A stretch of DNA of 64,000 nucleotides, from assembly GCA_023427985.1 (NCBI GenBank), contig JAEYZM010000014.1, positions 62,001-126,000 on the forward strand, written 5' to 3'. The translations under genes and the position numbers were made by a program. Each line of letters opens with the position of its first letter. The stretch's first letter is position 1. This DNA is from Bacteroidota bacterium. GTDB taxonomy: Bacteria > Bacteroidota > Bacteroidia > Sphingobacteriales > Sphingobacteriaceae. Shown piece by piece: positions 8,027 to 16,508 of the stretch. The notes under the pieces were generated by a model. The model did no database searches. It was not told the origin of the DNA and saw nothing but the letters and a program-made list of their open reading frames with translations.

Positions 8027-9702
8027 TGAAGACAGATAATAAAAGTATTATTAAAGCTCTTAAATTATTAGGGCAATTGATGGAATTGCACGAGGAGAAT
8101 TCTTTTAAAATAAAATCAATAAATAATGCCGCATACAAATTAGGTAAATATGAAGAAGCCTTAGCCAACAAATCTGTAGAAGAATTGTCGGCCATCGACG
8201 GTGTAGGTAAAAGTGTAGCAACTAAAATTCTAGAATTCGTTAGTACTGGAAGTATTAAAGAATTAGAAGATTTAAAGTCAATTACACCCGAGGGTATAAT
8301 CGATGTATTAAGCATCAAAGGACTAGGTCCTAAAAAAATCCAAATCATTTGGAAGCAGTTGGGTATTGAGAGCATTGGTGAATTGTATTATGCTTGCATC
8401 GAGAATAGGTTGGTTGAAGCAAAAGGTTTTGGGTTAAAAACTCAAGAAGAAGTTAAAAAATTAATTGAATTTAACTTTAGTAATAAGGGTTCAATTTTGC
8501 TTTCAACCGCATTGAACTTAGAAAAAGAATTGAATGATAAACTTTCAGAACATTCTATACAATTAGAAAAAACTGGAGAATTAGTTCGGAATACAGAAGT
8601 AATTACAAAACTAGAATTTCTTGCAAAACACGTAAATAAAGCAAAAATTAAAGAGCTTATACATTCTGAAGATTACTACCCCACTGTAATTGAAGACAAC
8701 AATGATTTACTTATAGCGGAATCGGTACAACAAAACAAAATATACATCCATTTCTTTAATGAATCTAATTATCTCGATTTAAAATTCCGTTTATCAGCTC
8801 ATGAAAATCACATCCAAAAATTAAAATCTATTAATGAAGATTTACTCAAGTCTACAATAACTGTAGACGAACACAAAATTTATGAGCAGTTAAATATACA
8901 ATTCATACCTTCAGTAATGCGCGAAGGATTGAGAGAAGTAGAGCTGGCAAAAGAAAATAAGATACCCAAACTAATTGAAGATTCCGATTTAAAGGGTTCC
9001 TTACACAATCACAGTACATGGTCAGATGGGATACATACACTTTCTGAAATGGCCAAACATTGTGAATTGCTTGGCTATTCTTACCTAGGTATTTGCGATC
9101 ATAGTAAGTCGGCATTCTATGCCAACGGTCTAAACGAAGAAAGAGTTTTGGCTCAACATATTGAGATTGACACTTTAAATTCAAAAAATCCTAGCTTCAA
9201 AATTTTCAAAGGTATAGAATCCGATATTCTTAACGATGGATCATTAGATTATGAAGATAGTATATTGAAGAGTTTCGATTTCATTGTGGCATCTATTCAT
9301 TCTAATTTAAAAATGGATGAGGAGAAAGCAAATCAGCGTTTAATAAAAGCTATTGAAAATAAATATACTACGATTTTAGGGCATCCAACAGGTCGATTGT
9401 TATTGGCTCGTAAGGGTTATCCAATTAATCATGCTTTAATCATTGATGCGTGTGCATCAAATAACGTTGCAATTGAAATTAATTCAAATCCACTGCGATT
9501 GGATTTAGATTGGCGATGGATTGATTATGCATTAAACAAAGGAGTGAAACTTTGCATCAATCCAGACGCTCATAAAAAAGAAGGCTTAACAGATATGCAA
9601 TATGGTGTTATGGTCGCACAAAAAGCAGGATTAAGTGCAGAGGATTGTTTAAACGCTTGGGATATTTCAAAAATCACGGATTTTTTTAATCAGAAAAAAT
9701 AA
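8026..9702 (+). CDS. PolX-like protein: helix-hairpin-helix, degenerate polymerase X core, intact PHP domain
   Basis: The 558-aa protein has the domain order of bacterial PolX: an N-terminal HhH/8-kDa-like region (1-150), a palm/thumb-like part (150-315) and a C-terminal PHP phosphoesterase (320-558). PHP metal ligands are complete: H327, H329 (HNHSTWSDG), D358/H359 (CDHS), later GIESDIL, ASIHSN, GHPTGR and NPDAH. The polymerase nucleotidyl-transfer site is not: the expected G-S-x-R-R and D-x-D positions read GELVR (184-188) and KLE (195-197), and the third aspartate position, by alignment from memory with Bacillus PolX, is K253 (KFRL). It is therefore probably a 3'-5' exonuclease or AP-site processing enzyme without polymerase activity. 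It is coupled to sppA (TAATG) and immediately followed by the GT9 gene. Confidence 0.85.
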   Translation: MKTDNKSIIKALKLLGQLMELHEENSFKIKSINNAAYKLGKYEEALANKSVEELSAIDGVGKSVATKILEFVSTGSIKELEDLKSITPEGIIDVLSIKGLGPKKIQIIWKQLGIESIGELYYACIENRLVEAKGFGLKTQEEVKKLIEFNFSNKGSILLSTALNLEKELNDKLSEHSIQLEKTGELVRNTEVITKLEFLAKHVNKAKIKELIHSEDYYPTVIEDNNDLLIAESVQQNKIYIHFFNESNYLDLKFRLSAHENHIQKLKSINEDLLKSTITVDEHKIYEQLNIQFIPSVMREGLREVELAKENKIPKLIEDSDLKGSLHNHSTWSDGIHTLSEMAKHCELLGYSYLGICDHSKSAFYANGLNEERVLAQHIEIDTLNSKNPSFKIFKGIESDILNDGSLDYEDSILKSFDFIVASIHSNLKMDEEKANQRLIKAIENKYTTILGHPTGRLLLARKGYPINHALIIDACASNNVAIEINSNPLRLDLDWRWIDYALNKGVKLCINPDAHKKEGLTDMQYGVMVAQKAGLSAEDCLNAWDISKITDFFNQKK

Positions 9703-10662
9703 ATGAAAGTACTTGTAATTCGTTTTAGTTCAATTGGTGATATTGTACTTACAAGTCCTGTAATTCGATGTTTGAAAAAACAAATCAATGCAGAAGTTCA
9801 TTATCTAACAAAACCTGCATTTAAGGATGTCTTAATTCATAATCCCTACATCGACAAAATACATTTCTTATCTGAGAATTTTTTTGAACAAGTAAAAGAA
9901 TTAAAGTCTGAAAATTTCGATTATATTATTGATCTACATCATAATTTAAGAAGCTTAAAATTTAAGAAGGCTTTAGCTGTTCGCTCCTACTCTTTCAATA
10001 AATTAAATTGGAAAAAATGGCTGATGGTGAATTTCAAATGGAATCAACTTCCTAAAAAACATATAGTAGATCGATACTTAGAGACTTGTTCTAAATTGGG
10101 TGTGAAAAACGATATGGAAGGGCTCGACTATTTTATATCTGAAAAAGATGCCTTTGACTTAACTAATTTACCTGAAAATTTTAGAAAAGATTATGTAGGA
10201 TTAGTCATTGGAGCACAACATGCTACAAAACGTTTACCCAAACATAAACTACTTGAATTGTGTACTAAAATTCAATTACCTATTATTTTATTGGGTGGAA
10301 AAGATGATGCGAGAATAGCCGATGAATTGGTGAAATCAAATCCAGAAAAAATACTTTCTGCTTGTGGGAAATTCCCTTTGAATCAAAGTGCGTACTTAGT
10401 TAAAAATGCAAAGTATATTATTAGTCACGATACAGGACTAATGCATATTGCCGCGGCTTTTAAAAAAGAAGTTTTTAGTATCTGGGGAAATACTATTCCA
10501 GAGTTTGGAATGTATCCTTACAAGACTGAATACCACTCATTAGAAGTTAATGATTTAAATTGCAGACCATGTAGTAAAATTGGATATAATGCTTGTCCTA
10601 AAAAACATTTCAACTGCATGAATAAGCAAAACTTTGATTCCATCCTTGAGAAAATCCAATGA
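9703..10662 (+). CDS. glycosyltransferase family 9 (heptosyltransferase-like)
   Basis: A 319-aa cytoplasmic GT-B enzyme of the ADP-heptose:LPS heptosyltransferase family. It starts with VIRFSSIGDIVLTSPV (GD at 12-13). It has the sugar-nucleotide-binding motif HDTGLMHIAAA at 242-252 and the IGAQHATKRLP segment. The C-terminus has four cysteines (287, 290, 298, 305; LNCRPCSKIG, then ACPKKHFNC), possibly a structural metal site. The ATG directly follows the upstream stop and the stop overlaps sixA (ATGA). The sugar and acceptor cannot be told from sequence; an LPS-core role is inferred from the family. Confidence 0.85.
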   Translation: MKVLVIRFSSIGDIVLTSPVIRCLKKQINAEVHYLTKPAFKDVLIHNPYIDKIHFLSENFFEQVKELKSENFDYIIDLHHNLRSLKFKKALAVRSYSFNKLNWKKWLMVNFKWNQLPKKHIVDRYLETCSKLGVKNDMEGLDYFISEKDAFDLTNLPENFRKDYVGLVIGAQHATKRLPKHKLLELCTKIQLPIILLGGKDDARIADELVKSNPEKILSACGKFPLNQSAYLVKNAKYIISHDTGLMHIAAAFKKEVFSIWGNTIPEFGMYPYKTEYHSLEVNDLNCRPCSKIGYNACPKKHFNCMNKQNFDSILEKIQ

Positions 10663-11144
10663 AAGAATTAATTATAGTAAGACATTCAAAAGCAGAGAAC
10701 CCTAATTTCAATAGCACTGATTTCGATCGCAAACTTACTGAAAGCGGTAAAACAGATGCTCAAAATTTATCAGAATATCTAGCTTCTATTGTATCAAGCA
10801 TTGACCTTATTGTTGCAAGCCCAGCAAAAAGAACATTTAAAACTGCAAAAATTCTTTCTAAAAAATTAAACTATCCAACCGATTCAATTCTACTTGAAGA
10901 ATCTATTTACGAATCGACATATACAAATATCCTTAAACTAATTTCATCATTAGACAACAAATATGACAGGGTTTTACTATGTGGACACAATCCTGGTTTG
11001 GAAGATTTTGTAAATTATGTTACAGGAAATTCCTATATCCAGCTAAAAACTTCAGGTATGGTTTATTTAAAATTAAATATTGAACAATGGATAGAATGTA
11101 CTGAAAATACAGCAGAAATTATAGATAAAAAAAATGTCGGATAA
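10659..11144 (+). CDS. sixA: SixA-type histidine phosphatase (phosphoglycerate mutase superfamily)
   Basis: A 161-aa compact member of the histidine phosphatase superfamily. R8-H9 (VRHSKAE) is the phospho-accepting motif, R58 (SPAKRTFKTA) and H110 (LLCGHNPGLE) complete the pocket. SixA removes phosphate from HPt histidines in Enterobacteria. An HPt protein lies at 5356-5703, but a link is only speculation. Its ATG overlaps the GT9 stop, and its stop codon lies inside the palindrome at 11132-11159. Confidence 0.8.
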   Translation: MKELIIVRHSKAENPNFNSTDFDRKLTESGKTDAQNLSEYLASIVSSIDLIVASPAKRTFKTAKILSKKLNYPTDSILLEESIYESTYTNILKLISSLDNKYDRVLLCGHNPGLEDFVNYVTGNSYIQLKTSGMVYLKLNIEQWIECTENTAEIIDKKNVG

Positions 11145-11159
11145 TATTATCCGACATTT
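11132..11159. terminator. perfect 28-nt palindrome between convergent genes, probable bidirectional terminator
   Basis: A perfect self-complementary sequence made of two halves of aaatgtcggataat read outward. It covers the last codons and stop of sixA (stop at 11142-11144) and ends seven bases before the stop of the convergent M2 peptidase gene. A- and T-rich ends flank both sides, although a long T-run is missing. Termination or 3'-end protection of both transcripts is the likely role. Confidence 0.65.
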
Positions 11160-11165
11160 CCTAAA

Positions 11166-12959
11166 TTACATAGTATATTTCCTACCCTTGTTGACTTCTT
11201 TCAGATAATCCATCAAAGGTTCAAAATAAGAAACCATTGCTTTTGCATTCAAATCTTCACCAGTTGTTTCTTTCAATACTTTTCTCCAATCCTTACTCGC
11301 GCCCGGATACATTATATTTTTCAAGAATTCTCCCACTTCTTTATTGCCCCAATAATTTGTAGCACGAGGATCCTGCTTTAAAATATTTTTTGCAATATGA
11401 TCGTGCAATTGGAATAGGATGACATACGACAAAGCATAATCGTAATACTGAGCAGCATCGTCGTTAATATGTGTCTTGGTTGCTGCATCACAATACATTT
11501 CTCCTCTTTCTGTAGGAGGAATCACTCCTTGATATTCTTTAACCAATTCCCACCATCTTTTATTAAATTCTTCTTTTGAAAGATTATCTGAATACAAAGA
11601 CTTTTCAAACTCCGACATCACACCTGCTGAGAAAGGAATAAACACTGCGTAGTTCAATGCTTCTTTTAATAAATTTTGTATTTGATCCACTTTCGCATTC
11701 GTATCTACCAGCCCACGTTCAACCAAAAATGGTTTTTGTGTTGCAGCCAATCCCATTAAACTTCCCATTGCTTCATGATAGGCACGATTCGCACCACCTC
11801 TTAATAATGGAGGTACGTCTTTATTAGTATAGGTCATATAATAATAGATATGTCCTAATTCGTGATTCGATGTTTCAAACCATTCGGCATTTGGCTCTAC
11901 GCTCATCAGGCTTCTAACATCCTGATCTAAGTCCATATGCCATGCAGAAGCATGATTGTTTTTCTTAACTTTTGAACCAACAGGTAATGGATAAAGGCTC
12001 GATTTTTCCCAGAATGTTTTTGGCAATTCAGGAAACCCTAGGCTGATGTAGAAGCGCTCCCCTTCTTTCACAATCCATTCCGGCGATTTTGTTTTTAATA
12101 TCGATTCGATATCTAAACCCTCAACTCGAACCATACTGCTCCAATCTTGTGCCCATCGATTACTCAACCAATCGGCAGGAATATAATCTGGAACTTCTTT
12201 CACACCATATTTCTTTGCCAATTCATAACGAGCATAAGTATGCAACTCTCTAAACAACGGTCTCAACTCTTGATTTAATTTTCTCATCATTTCGATCATC
12301 TCATCGGTGCTCATTCCATATTCTGATACCTGATAAGCAAAGTAATCCTTATAACCTAAAGCACTCACCGTCTCGTTCCTCAATCGGCGTAAATTCACTA
12401 ATCCATCTTTCAAATTCTTACCCACTTCTTTACTTGCCTCCCAAGCTTTCCTTCTTTCTTCTAAATTATTAGAGCTCTTTAATACCTCATCAATTTCATT
12501 GGTACTTACAGATTTTCCATCAATCTTAAAATCAAAACCAAATAATTTTTCCGTTTGAGCTGTCTCTGCTTTAATACGTTCCTTCACCAATTCTTTAACC
12601 GTTTGTGGGTTATTCGCTGCTGCATATAAAATAAACTCAAGCTGTTTCACTTGCAATTCGGTCAAATGCTTTTTATGCTCCAAAAACTTCTTGGCGTTTT
12701 CAATATTTTCTACACTTCCAGTAAAACTTGCGTAAGCCTCATTTGCTTGTTCCGTTGCCTTCGCATTGGTGCTATCGCCTTCGATAATTTCGATGTTCGA
12801 TTTCCACTGTGCCTCTGAGGATGCGGCATATAATTTTACGTATTCCGATGTATAGGTATCAATAAAAGTTTGTGCTTCGGATTGAATTTTGGAATGATCT
12901 TGCTGACATGCAAAATATGTCAAAGAGATCAACAATAAGAATGCATATAATTTTCTCAT
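11166..12959 (-). CDS. M2 family peptidyl-dipeptidase (angiotensin-converting-enzyme-like), putative lipoprotein
   Basis: A 597-aa zinc metallopeptidase. The HELGH motif is at 366-370, and the third zinc ligand E396 lies in NRAYHEAMGS, matching the ACE pattern HEMGH...FHEA. Other ACE-like blocks, such as the SNRWAQDW stretch near 267 and the EYQGVIPP segment, support the family. The N-terminus (MRKLYAFLLLISLTYFAC) is a signal sequence ending in a cysteine at 18, so a periplasmic or outer-membrane lipoprotein is likely, though the lipobox is loose. It should remove C-terminal dipeptides from peptides for nutrition. It is five bases downstream of the alkaline phosphatase gene, suggesting co-transcription of two periplasmic scavenging hydrolases. 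Confidence 0.9.
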   Translation of the reverse strand: MRKLYAFLLLISLTYFACQQDHSKIQSEAQTFIDTYTSEYVKLYAASSEAQWKSNIEIIEGDSTNAKATEQANEAYASFTGSVENIENAKKFLEHKKHLTELQVKQLEFILYAAANNPQTVKELVKERIKAETAQTEKLFGFDFKIDGKSVSTNEIDEVLKSSNNLEERRKAWEASKEVGKNLKDGLVNLRRLRNETVSALGYKDYFAYQVSEYGMSTDEMIEMMRKLNQELRPLFRELHTYARYELAKKYGVKEVPDYIPADWLSNRWAQDWSSMVRVEGLDIESILKTKSPEWIVKEGERFYISLGFPELPKTFWEKSSLYPLPVGSKVKKNNHASAWHMDLDQDVRSLMSVEPNAEWFETSNHELGHIYYYMTYTNKDVPPLLRGGANRAYHEAMGSLMGLAATQKPFLVERGLVDTNAKVDQIQNLLKEALNYAVFIPFSAGVMSEFEKSLYSDNLSKEEFNKRWWELVKEYQGVIPPTERGEMYCDAATKTHINDDAAQYYDYALSYVILFQLHDHIAKNILKQDPRATNYWGNKEVGEFLKNIMYPGASKDWRKVLKETTGEDLNAKAMVSYFEPLMDYLKEVNKGRKYTM

Positions 12960-12964
12960 ATCTA

Positions 12965-14068
12965 TTATTTTATATTTAATACTTCTTTCATTACGCTAAA
13001 TATATAAGTGTTCTCATAAAATCCTGTCAACTTATCGGCGCCCGGACCATAAGCATATACAGGCACTAAAACACCTGTATGATTTTTAGTTGTAAACTTT
13101 GGTTCAATTTTATTTTGCGTTTTATCTTCTTCGTTACCGCTTAATGCAAATCCACCCGTCTCGTGATCCGCTGTCACGATAACTAAAGTATTACCATCTT
13201 TCTCTGCAAAATCCAAGGCTTTTTTTATTGCACGATCAAAATCTAACACTTCTGTTCTAATATATTCTGCATCGTTTGCATGTCCACCCCAGTCAATTTG
13301 TGAACCTTCGATCATCAGAAAAAAACCATCTGTATCTTTAGATAATATATTCAAACTAAGTTCTGTCGCAACTTCTAAGAAATTCCCTCTTCCATCTTTA
13401 GCTGCTGCTAAATGTTTTGGCGCAACTAATGCAGCTAATTTCTTAGTGCTATTAAAACTGTACAAACCATTTACATCAGATACCACCTCATATTCTCTAT
13501 CTTTCAATGCCTGAATTAAGTCTTTATTATCTTTTCTTTTTGCAAAATGATCGTAACCTCCCCCAATAAATAAATCAATATCGGTATTCAGAAAATCCAA
13601 TGCAATTTCCTCATACATCTCACGTGATTCCCTATGTGCAATAAAGGATGCAGGTGTTGCATGAGTAATTGCAGATGTAGCAATCATACCTGTAGCAATC
13701 CCTTTTTTCTCTGCCAATTCAAGAATGGTTGGCAATGCTTGTTTATTATCGTCAACAGCTATTGCGCCGTTGTATGATTTTTTACCTGTAGAAAGTGCTG
13801 TAGCACCTGCTGCTGAATCGGTAATTTTATGATTCGATGCCGCAGTTTTACTAAAACCCATTTTCTTAAACCGTTCAAAATTCAAGCGTTCATTTGATTC
13901 AATTATCGCATAACTAACTTGGCTCAAACCCATTCCATCGCCAATCAATAATATCACATTCTTAGGCTTTGTACTTGATGTTTTCGACTTTAGCTTTGGC
14001 CCATTAAACGAACTGAGCGTAAGGATTACCGATCCTAAAATCAGCGATACTAGGAAATGTTTTTTCAT
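12965..14068 (-). CDS. alkaline phosphatase (PhoA superfamily)
   Basis: A 367-aa exported phosphomonoesterase. Signal peptide or anchor at 1-20; metal ligand D44 in LIGDGMGLSQ; nucleophile S85 in TDSAAGATAL; later MIEGSQIDWGGHAND and TADHETGGFALSG carry the other metal ligands. It is shorter than E. coli PhoA, as is common in this branch. The start is 52 bases downstream of the dprA stop and the stop is five bases before the M2 peptidase start. A weak inverted repeat (14085-14092 with 14108-14115) lies in the dprA-side spacer, and its role is uncertain. Phosphate regulation cannot be seen. Confidence 0.9.
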   Translation of the reverse strand: MKKHFLVSLILGSVILTLSSFNGPKLKSKTSSTKPKNVILLIGDGMGLSQVSYAIIESNERLNFERFKKMGFSKTAASNHKITDSAAGATALSTGKKSYNGAIAVDDNKQALPTILELAEKKGIATGMIATSAITHATPASFIAHRESREMYEEIALDFLNTDIDLFIGGGYDHFAKRKDNKDLIQALKDREYEVVSDVNGLYSFNSTKKLAALVAPKHLAAAKDGRGNFLEVATELSLNILSKDTDGFFLMIEGSQIDWGGHANDAEYIRTEVLDFDRAIKKALDFAEKDGNTLVIVTADHETGGFALSGNEEDKTQNKIEPKFTTKNHTGVLVPVYAYGPGADKLTGFYENTYIFSVMKEVLNIK

Positions 14069-14120
14069 ATGATAACTATTTAGAAATTCTAATTTAGAGT
14101 TTTAATCTTAGAATTGAATA

Positions 14121-15224
14121 TTAAATAATTACTTCAAACTTTTTTCCAGGCATAGCTCGTATAATCCCTTTAATTTCAAGACCTAATAGCAAATTTGAAA
14201 TTTGACCAAAACTTAAGGAATTAGCCCTCAACAAATCATCAAATTCAACGGGGTGTTCATAGGATACCATCGTATCTATCAATTGTTGCTCTATCGCACT
14301 CAATTCTACAAACATCGATTTCTGGATTGAAACTGGTGTTTTCAATTCCAATCCTAGTGCTTGTACAATATCATTTGGATGAGTAATAATAGATGCCACA
14401 TTCTGTTTGATGAGATTATTACATCCCGCACTACGTTTATCGAAAATCCTTCCCGGAAAAGTAAATACATCTCTACCATACGAATTGGCAATATCTGCAG
14501 TTATCAGTGCTCCTCCTTTTTCTTTCGCTTCAACCACTACGATCACATTACAAATCCCAGCAATTATTCTATTTCTTGCAGGAAAGTTTTCCCTGTTGGG
14601 CTTAATGCCTTTCCCAAATTCAGTAATGATCGCACCTTGTTTTACAATCTCCAGAGCGATGTTATAATGTTCCCTAGGGTAAACCGTATCAAGACCATGT
14701 GCCACAATTGCTATTGTATCCAAACCACTTCTCAATGCTTGTCGATGCGCTTCATAATCGATGCCCATTGCCAATCCACTCACAATAATTGGATTATACG
14801 GTGCCAAAGTTTTAACCAATTCTACACAAACTTTTTTCCCATACTCGCTCGCATCCCTTGTGCCAACAATCCCTACATGTAAGCGTTTATCGGAATGCAC
14901 ATTACCAATATGATACAGAATGACCGGCGAATCGTAACAGTTTTTTAAATTATGAGGAAAGTGTTCCGAATGAAAATAAGATAGTATGTCGATGTGTTTG
15001 TCCTCACAAAACTTCATCTCCTTTTCAGCTAGCGCTAAATAATCGGTACTCTTTATATTCTTAGCTATAATTGGACCAATGCCAGAAACTTTTTGTAATT
15101 GGGGCTTCGATGCAAAGAATACTTCCTTGGCAGAACCCAATTCTTGCATCAAATCTTTAATACCTACTGGACCTAAACTGGGGACAAAACTTAATGCCAA
15201 CTCATACAATACCTCTTCACGCAT
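14121..15224 (-). CDS. dprA: DNA-processing protein DprA
   Basis: DprA loads RecA on incoming single-stranded DNA in natural transformation. The 367-aa protein has an N-terminal HhH-like/SAM-like part (1-75), the Rossmann-fold core with VGIVGTRDASEYG (near 120), SGLAMGID (149-156), FPARNRIIAG (214-223) and a GGALITAD block, and a C-terminal winged-helix DML1-like domain (about 300-367). This is full length. It lies between rsmG and alkaline phosphatase on the same strand. A small stem (TCCTGA/TCAGGA) sits just upstream of its ATG at 15225-15242. Confidence 0.92.
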   Translation of the reverse strand: MREEVLYELALSFVPSLGPVGIKDLMQELGSAKEVFFASKPQLQKVSGIGPIIAKNIKSTDYLALAEKEMKFCEDKHIDILSYFHSEHFPHNLKNCYDSPVILYHIGNVHSDKRLHVGIVGTRDASEYGKKVCVELVKTLAPYNPIIVSGLAMGIDYEAHRQALRSGLDTIAIVAHGLDTVYPREHYNIALEIVKQGAIITEFGKGIKPNRENFPARNRIIAGICNVIVVVEAKEKGGALITADIANSYGRDVFTFPGRIFDKRSAGCNNLIKQNVASIITHPNDIVQALGLELKTPVSIQKSMFVELSAIEQQLIDTMVSYEHPVEFDDLLRANSLSFGQISNLLLGLEIKGIIRAMPGKKFEVII

Positions 15225-15279
15225 TCCTGAAATTAATCAGGATGCAGAAGAATCACAACTGCATTTATGCAACTTTTTT

Positions 15280-15903
15280 TTAAGAAACAGGGATATGAAT
15301 CACCGCCTTAGTCTCAAAGAATTCTTCTTTAAAATATTTTTTCAAAGGATAGATTTGATACGGCTTTTTAATTTCATCAAACTCTTCTAATAAGTCGGCG
15401 CCCTTTAAATATAAAATTCCATTCGGCAAGTCGTTAAACGAATTCTTCAAGAATTTATCTTTTACCCAAGGATAGAAATTAATTAAACGAGTAACCGCTC
15501 GAGACACTACAAAATCAAATTTGCCTTTTACTTCTTCTGCACGTTTGTGTTCAGCTGTTAAATTTTTCAATCCCAAGGCTGCTGATACTTCATTCACCAC
15601 CTTGATTTTCTTACCAATAGAATCTACTAAATGAAATTCTACATCTGGAAAAAGTATCGCTAATGGTACACCAGGAAAACCACCGCCCGTACCAACGTCT
15701 AATATTTTACTTGCTTTCTTAAACTGAATTACCTTTGCAATACCTAATGAATGCAGCACGTGATGTTCATAAAAGGAGTCAAAATCTTTGCGTGAAATCA
15801 CATTGATTTGAGCATTCCAAATCCCATATAATTCTTCAAGTTGATTGAATTGTTCTTGTTGTGTCGATGTAAGTGCATCGAAATAAGATTCTACCAGAGT
15901 CAT
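15280..15903 (-). CDS. rsmG: 16S rRNA (guanine527-N7)-methyltransferase
   Basis: A 207-aa SAM-dependent methyltransferase for G527 of 16S rRNA (GidB family). The SAM motif ILDVGTGGGFPGVPLA is at 67-82, followed by the acidic end of strand 2 (HLVDSIGKK) and the FDFVVSRAVTRL block typical of RsmG. Start overlaps the stop of the sigma-factor gene (TAATG on the minus strand), so the two are translationally coupled. Confidence 0.93.
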   Translation of the reverse strand: MTLVESYFDALTSTQQEQFNQLEELYGIWNAQINVISRKDFDSFYEHHVLHSLGIAKVIQFKKASKILDVGTGGGFPGVPLAILFPDVEFHLVDSIGKKIKVVNEVSAALGLKNLTAEHKRAEEVKGKFDFVVSRAVTRLINFYPWVKDKFLKNSFNDLPNGILYLKGADLLEEFDEIKKPYQIYPLKKYFKEEFFETKAVIHIPVS

Positions 15904-16508
15904 TAGATTTTCTCTTTCCCCTTCTTAATTGTGTTGTATAATAAATCTCTAGCTCTAAACAACTGAGCCTTTACTGTTCCTAATGGCAAATCCAATTCAG
16001 CAGAAATTTCTTCGTAAGATTTTTCATCGAAATACCTCATAATCACCAATTGTCTGTAACGTACTGGAAGTTTATCGACGATGTTACGCATTAAATCGTT
16101 CTTTTGCTTTTTTATTAGATTTTCTTCAGGGTCTAATACTTCTGCTGCAAAATCAAATTTAGATTCCGATCCACTCTCCGACTCAATTGTCTGGTCAATT
16201 GAGTATGTTTTTAATCTACGTTTTCGAATAAAGTCGATACAATTATTAGTTGCTATTTTGAAAAGCCAAGTAGAAAAGGCAAAATCAGGTCTGTATTTTT
16301 CTATATTTTCAAAGGCCTTACCAAAAGCTTCAACCGTTAAATCGTTGGCGTCTTCTTTGTTATTAACCATTTTTAATAACATGAAATAAATCGCATCCTT
16401 GTACCTCAACATTAATTCAGCATAAGCTTTCTGATCATTCTGAATTGCACGTTTTACAAGTTCTAGATCTTCTACTGCTTTTTGCGATAAGTTTGGATTT
16501 ACTTCCAT
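15903..16508 (-). CDS. ECF-type RNA polymerase sigma factor
   Basis: A 201-aa sigma-70-family factor of the extracytoplasmic-function group. Region 2 (about 28-98) has YKDAIYFMLLKMV and the FSTWLFKIATNNCIDFIRKRR block; region 4 (about 135-195) ends with the helix-turn-helix segment SYEEISAELDLPLGTVKAQLFRAR. An acidic, serine-rich linker (about 105-130) joins them. No adjacent anti-sigma factor is visible. It sits between a GT2 gene (10-base overlap) and rsmG (TAATG), so its expression is tied to these genes. Confidence 0.9.
   Translation of the reverse strand: MEVNPNLSQKAVEDLELVKRAIQNDQKAYAELMLRYKDAIYFMLLKMVNNKEDANDLTVEAFGKAFENIEKYRPDFAFSTWLFKIATNNCIDFIRKRRLKTYSIDQTIESESGSESKFDFAAEVLDPEENLIKKQKNDLMRNIVDKLPVRYRQLVIMRYFDEKSYEEISAELDLPLGTVKAQLFRARDLLYNTIKKGKEKI

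Noticed and set aside
11132..11159. Operator or recombination site
   Set aside because: The palindrome sits between two convergent gene ends and includes a stop codon; a terminator or 3'-end hairpin is the simpler reading.
15225..15242. Small inverted repeat before dprA as a terminator
   Set aside because: The stem is only 6 bp with no T-run and would sit within an otherwise continuous gene run; noted only in the dprA entry.
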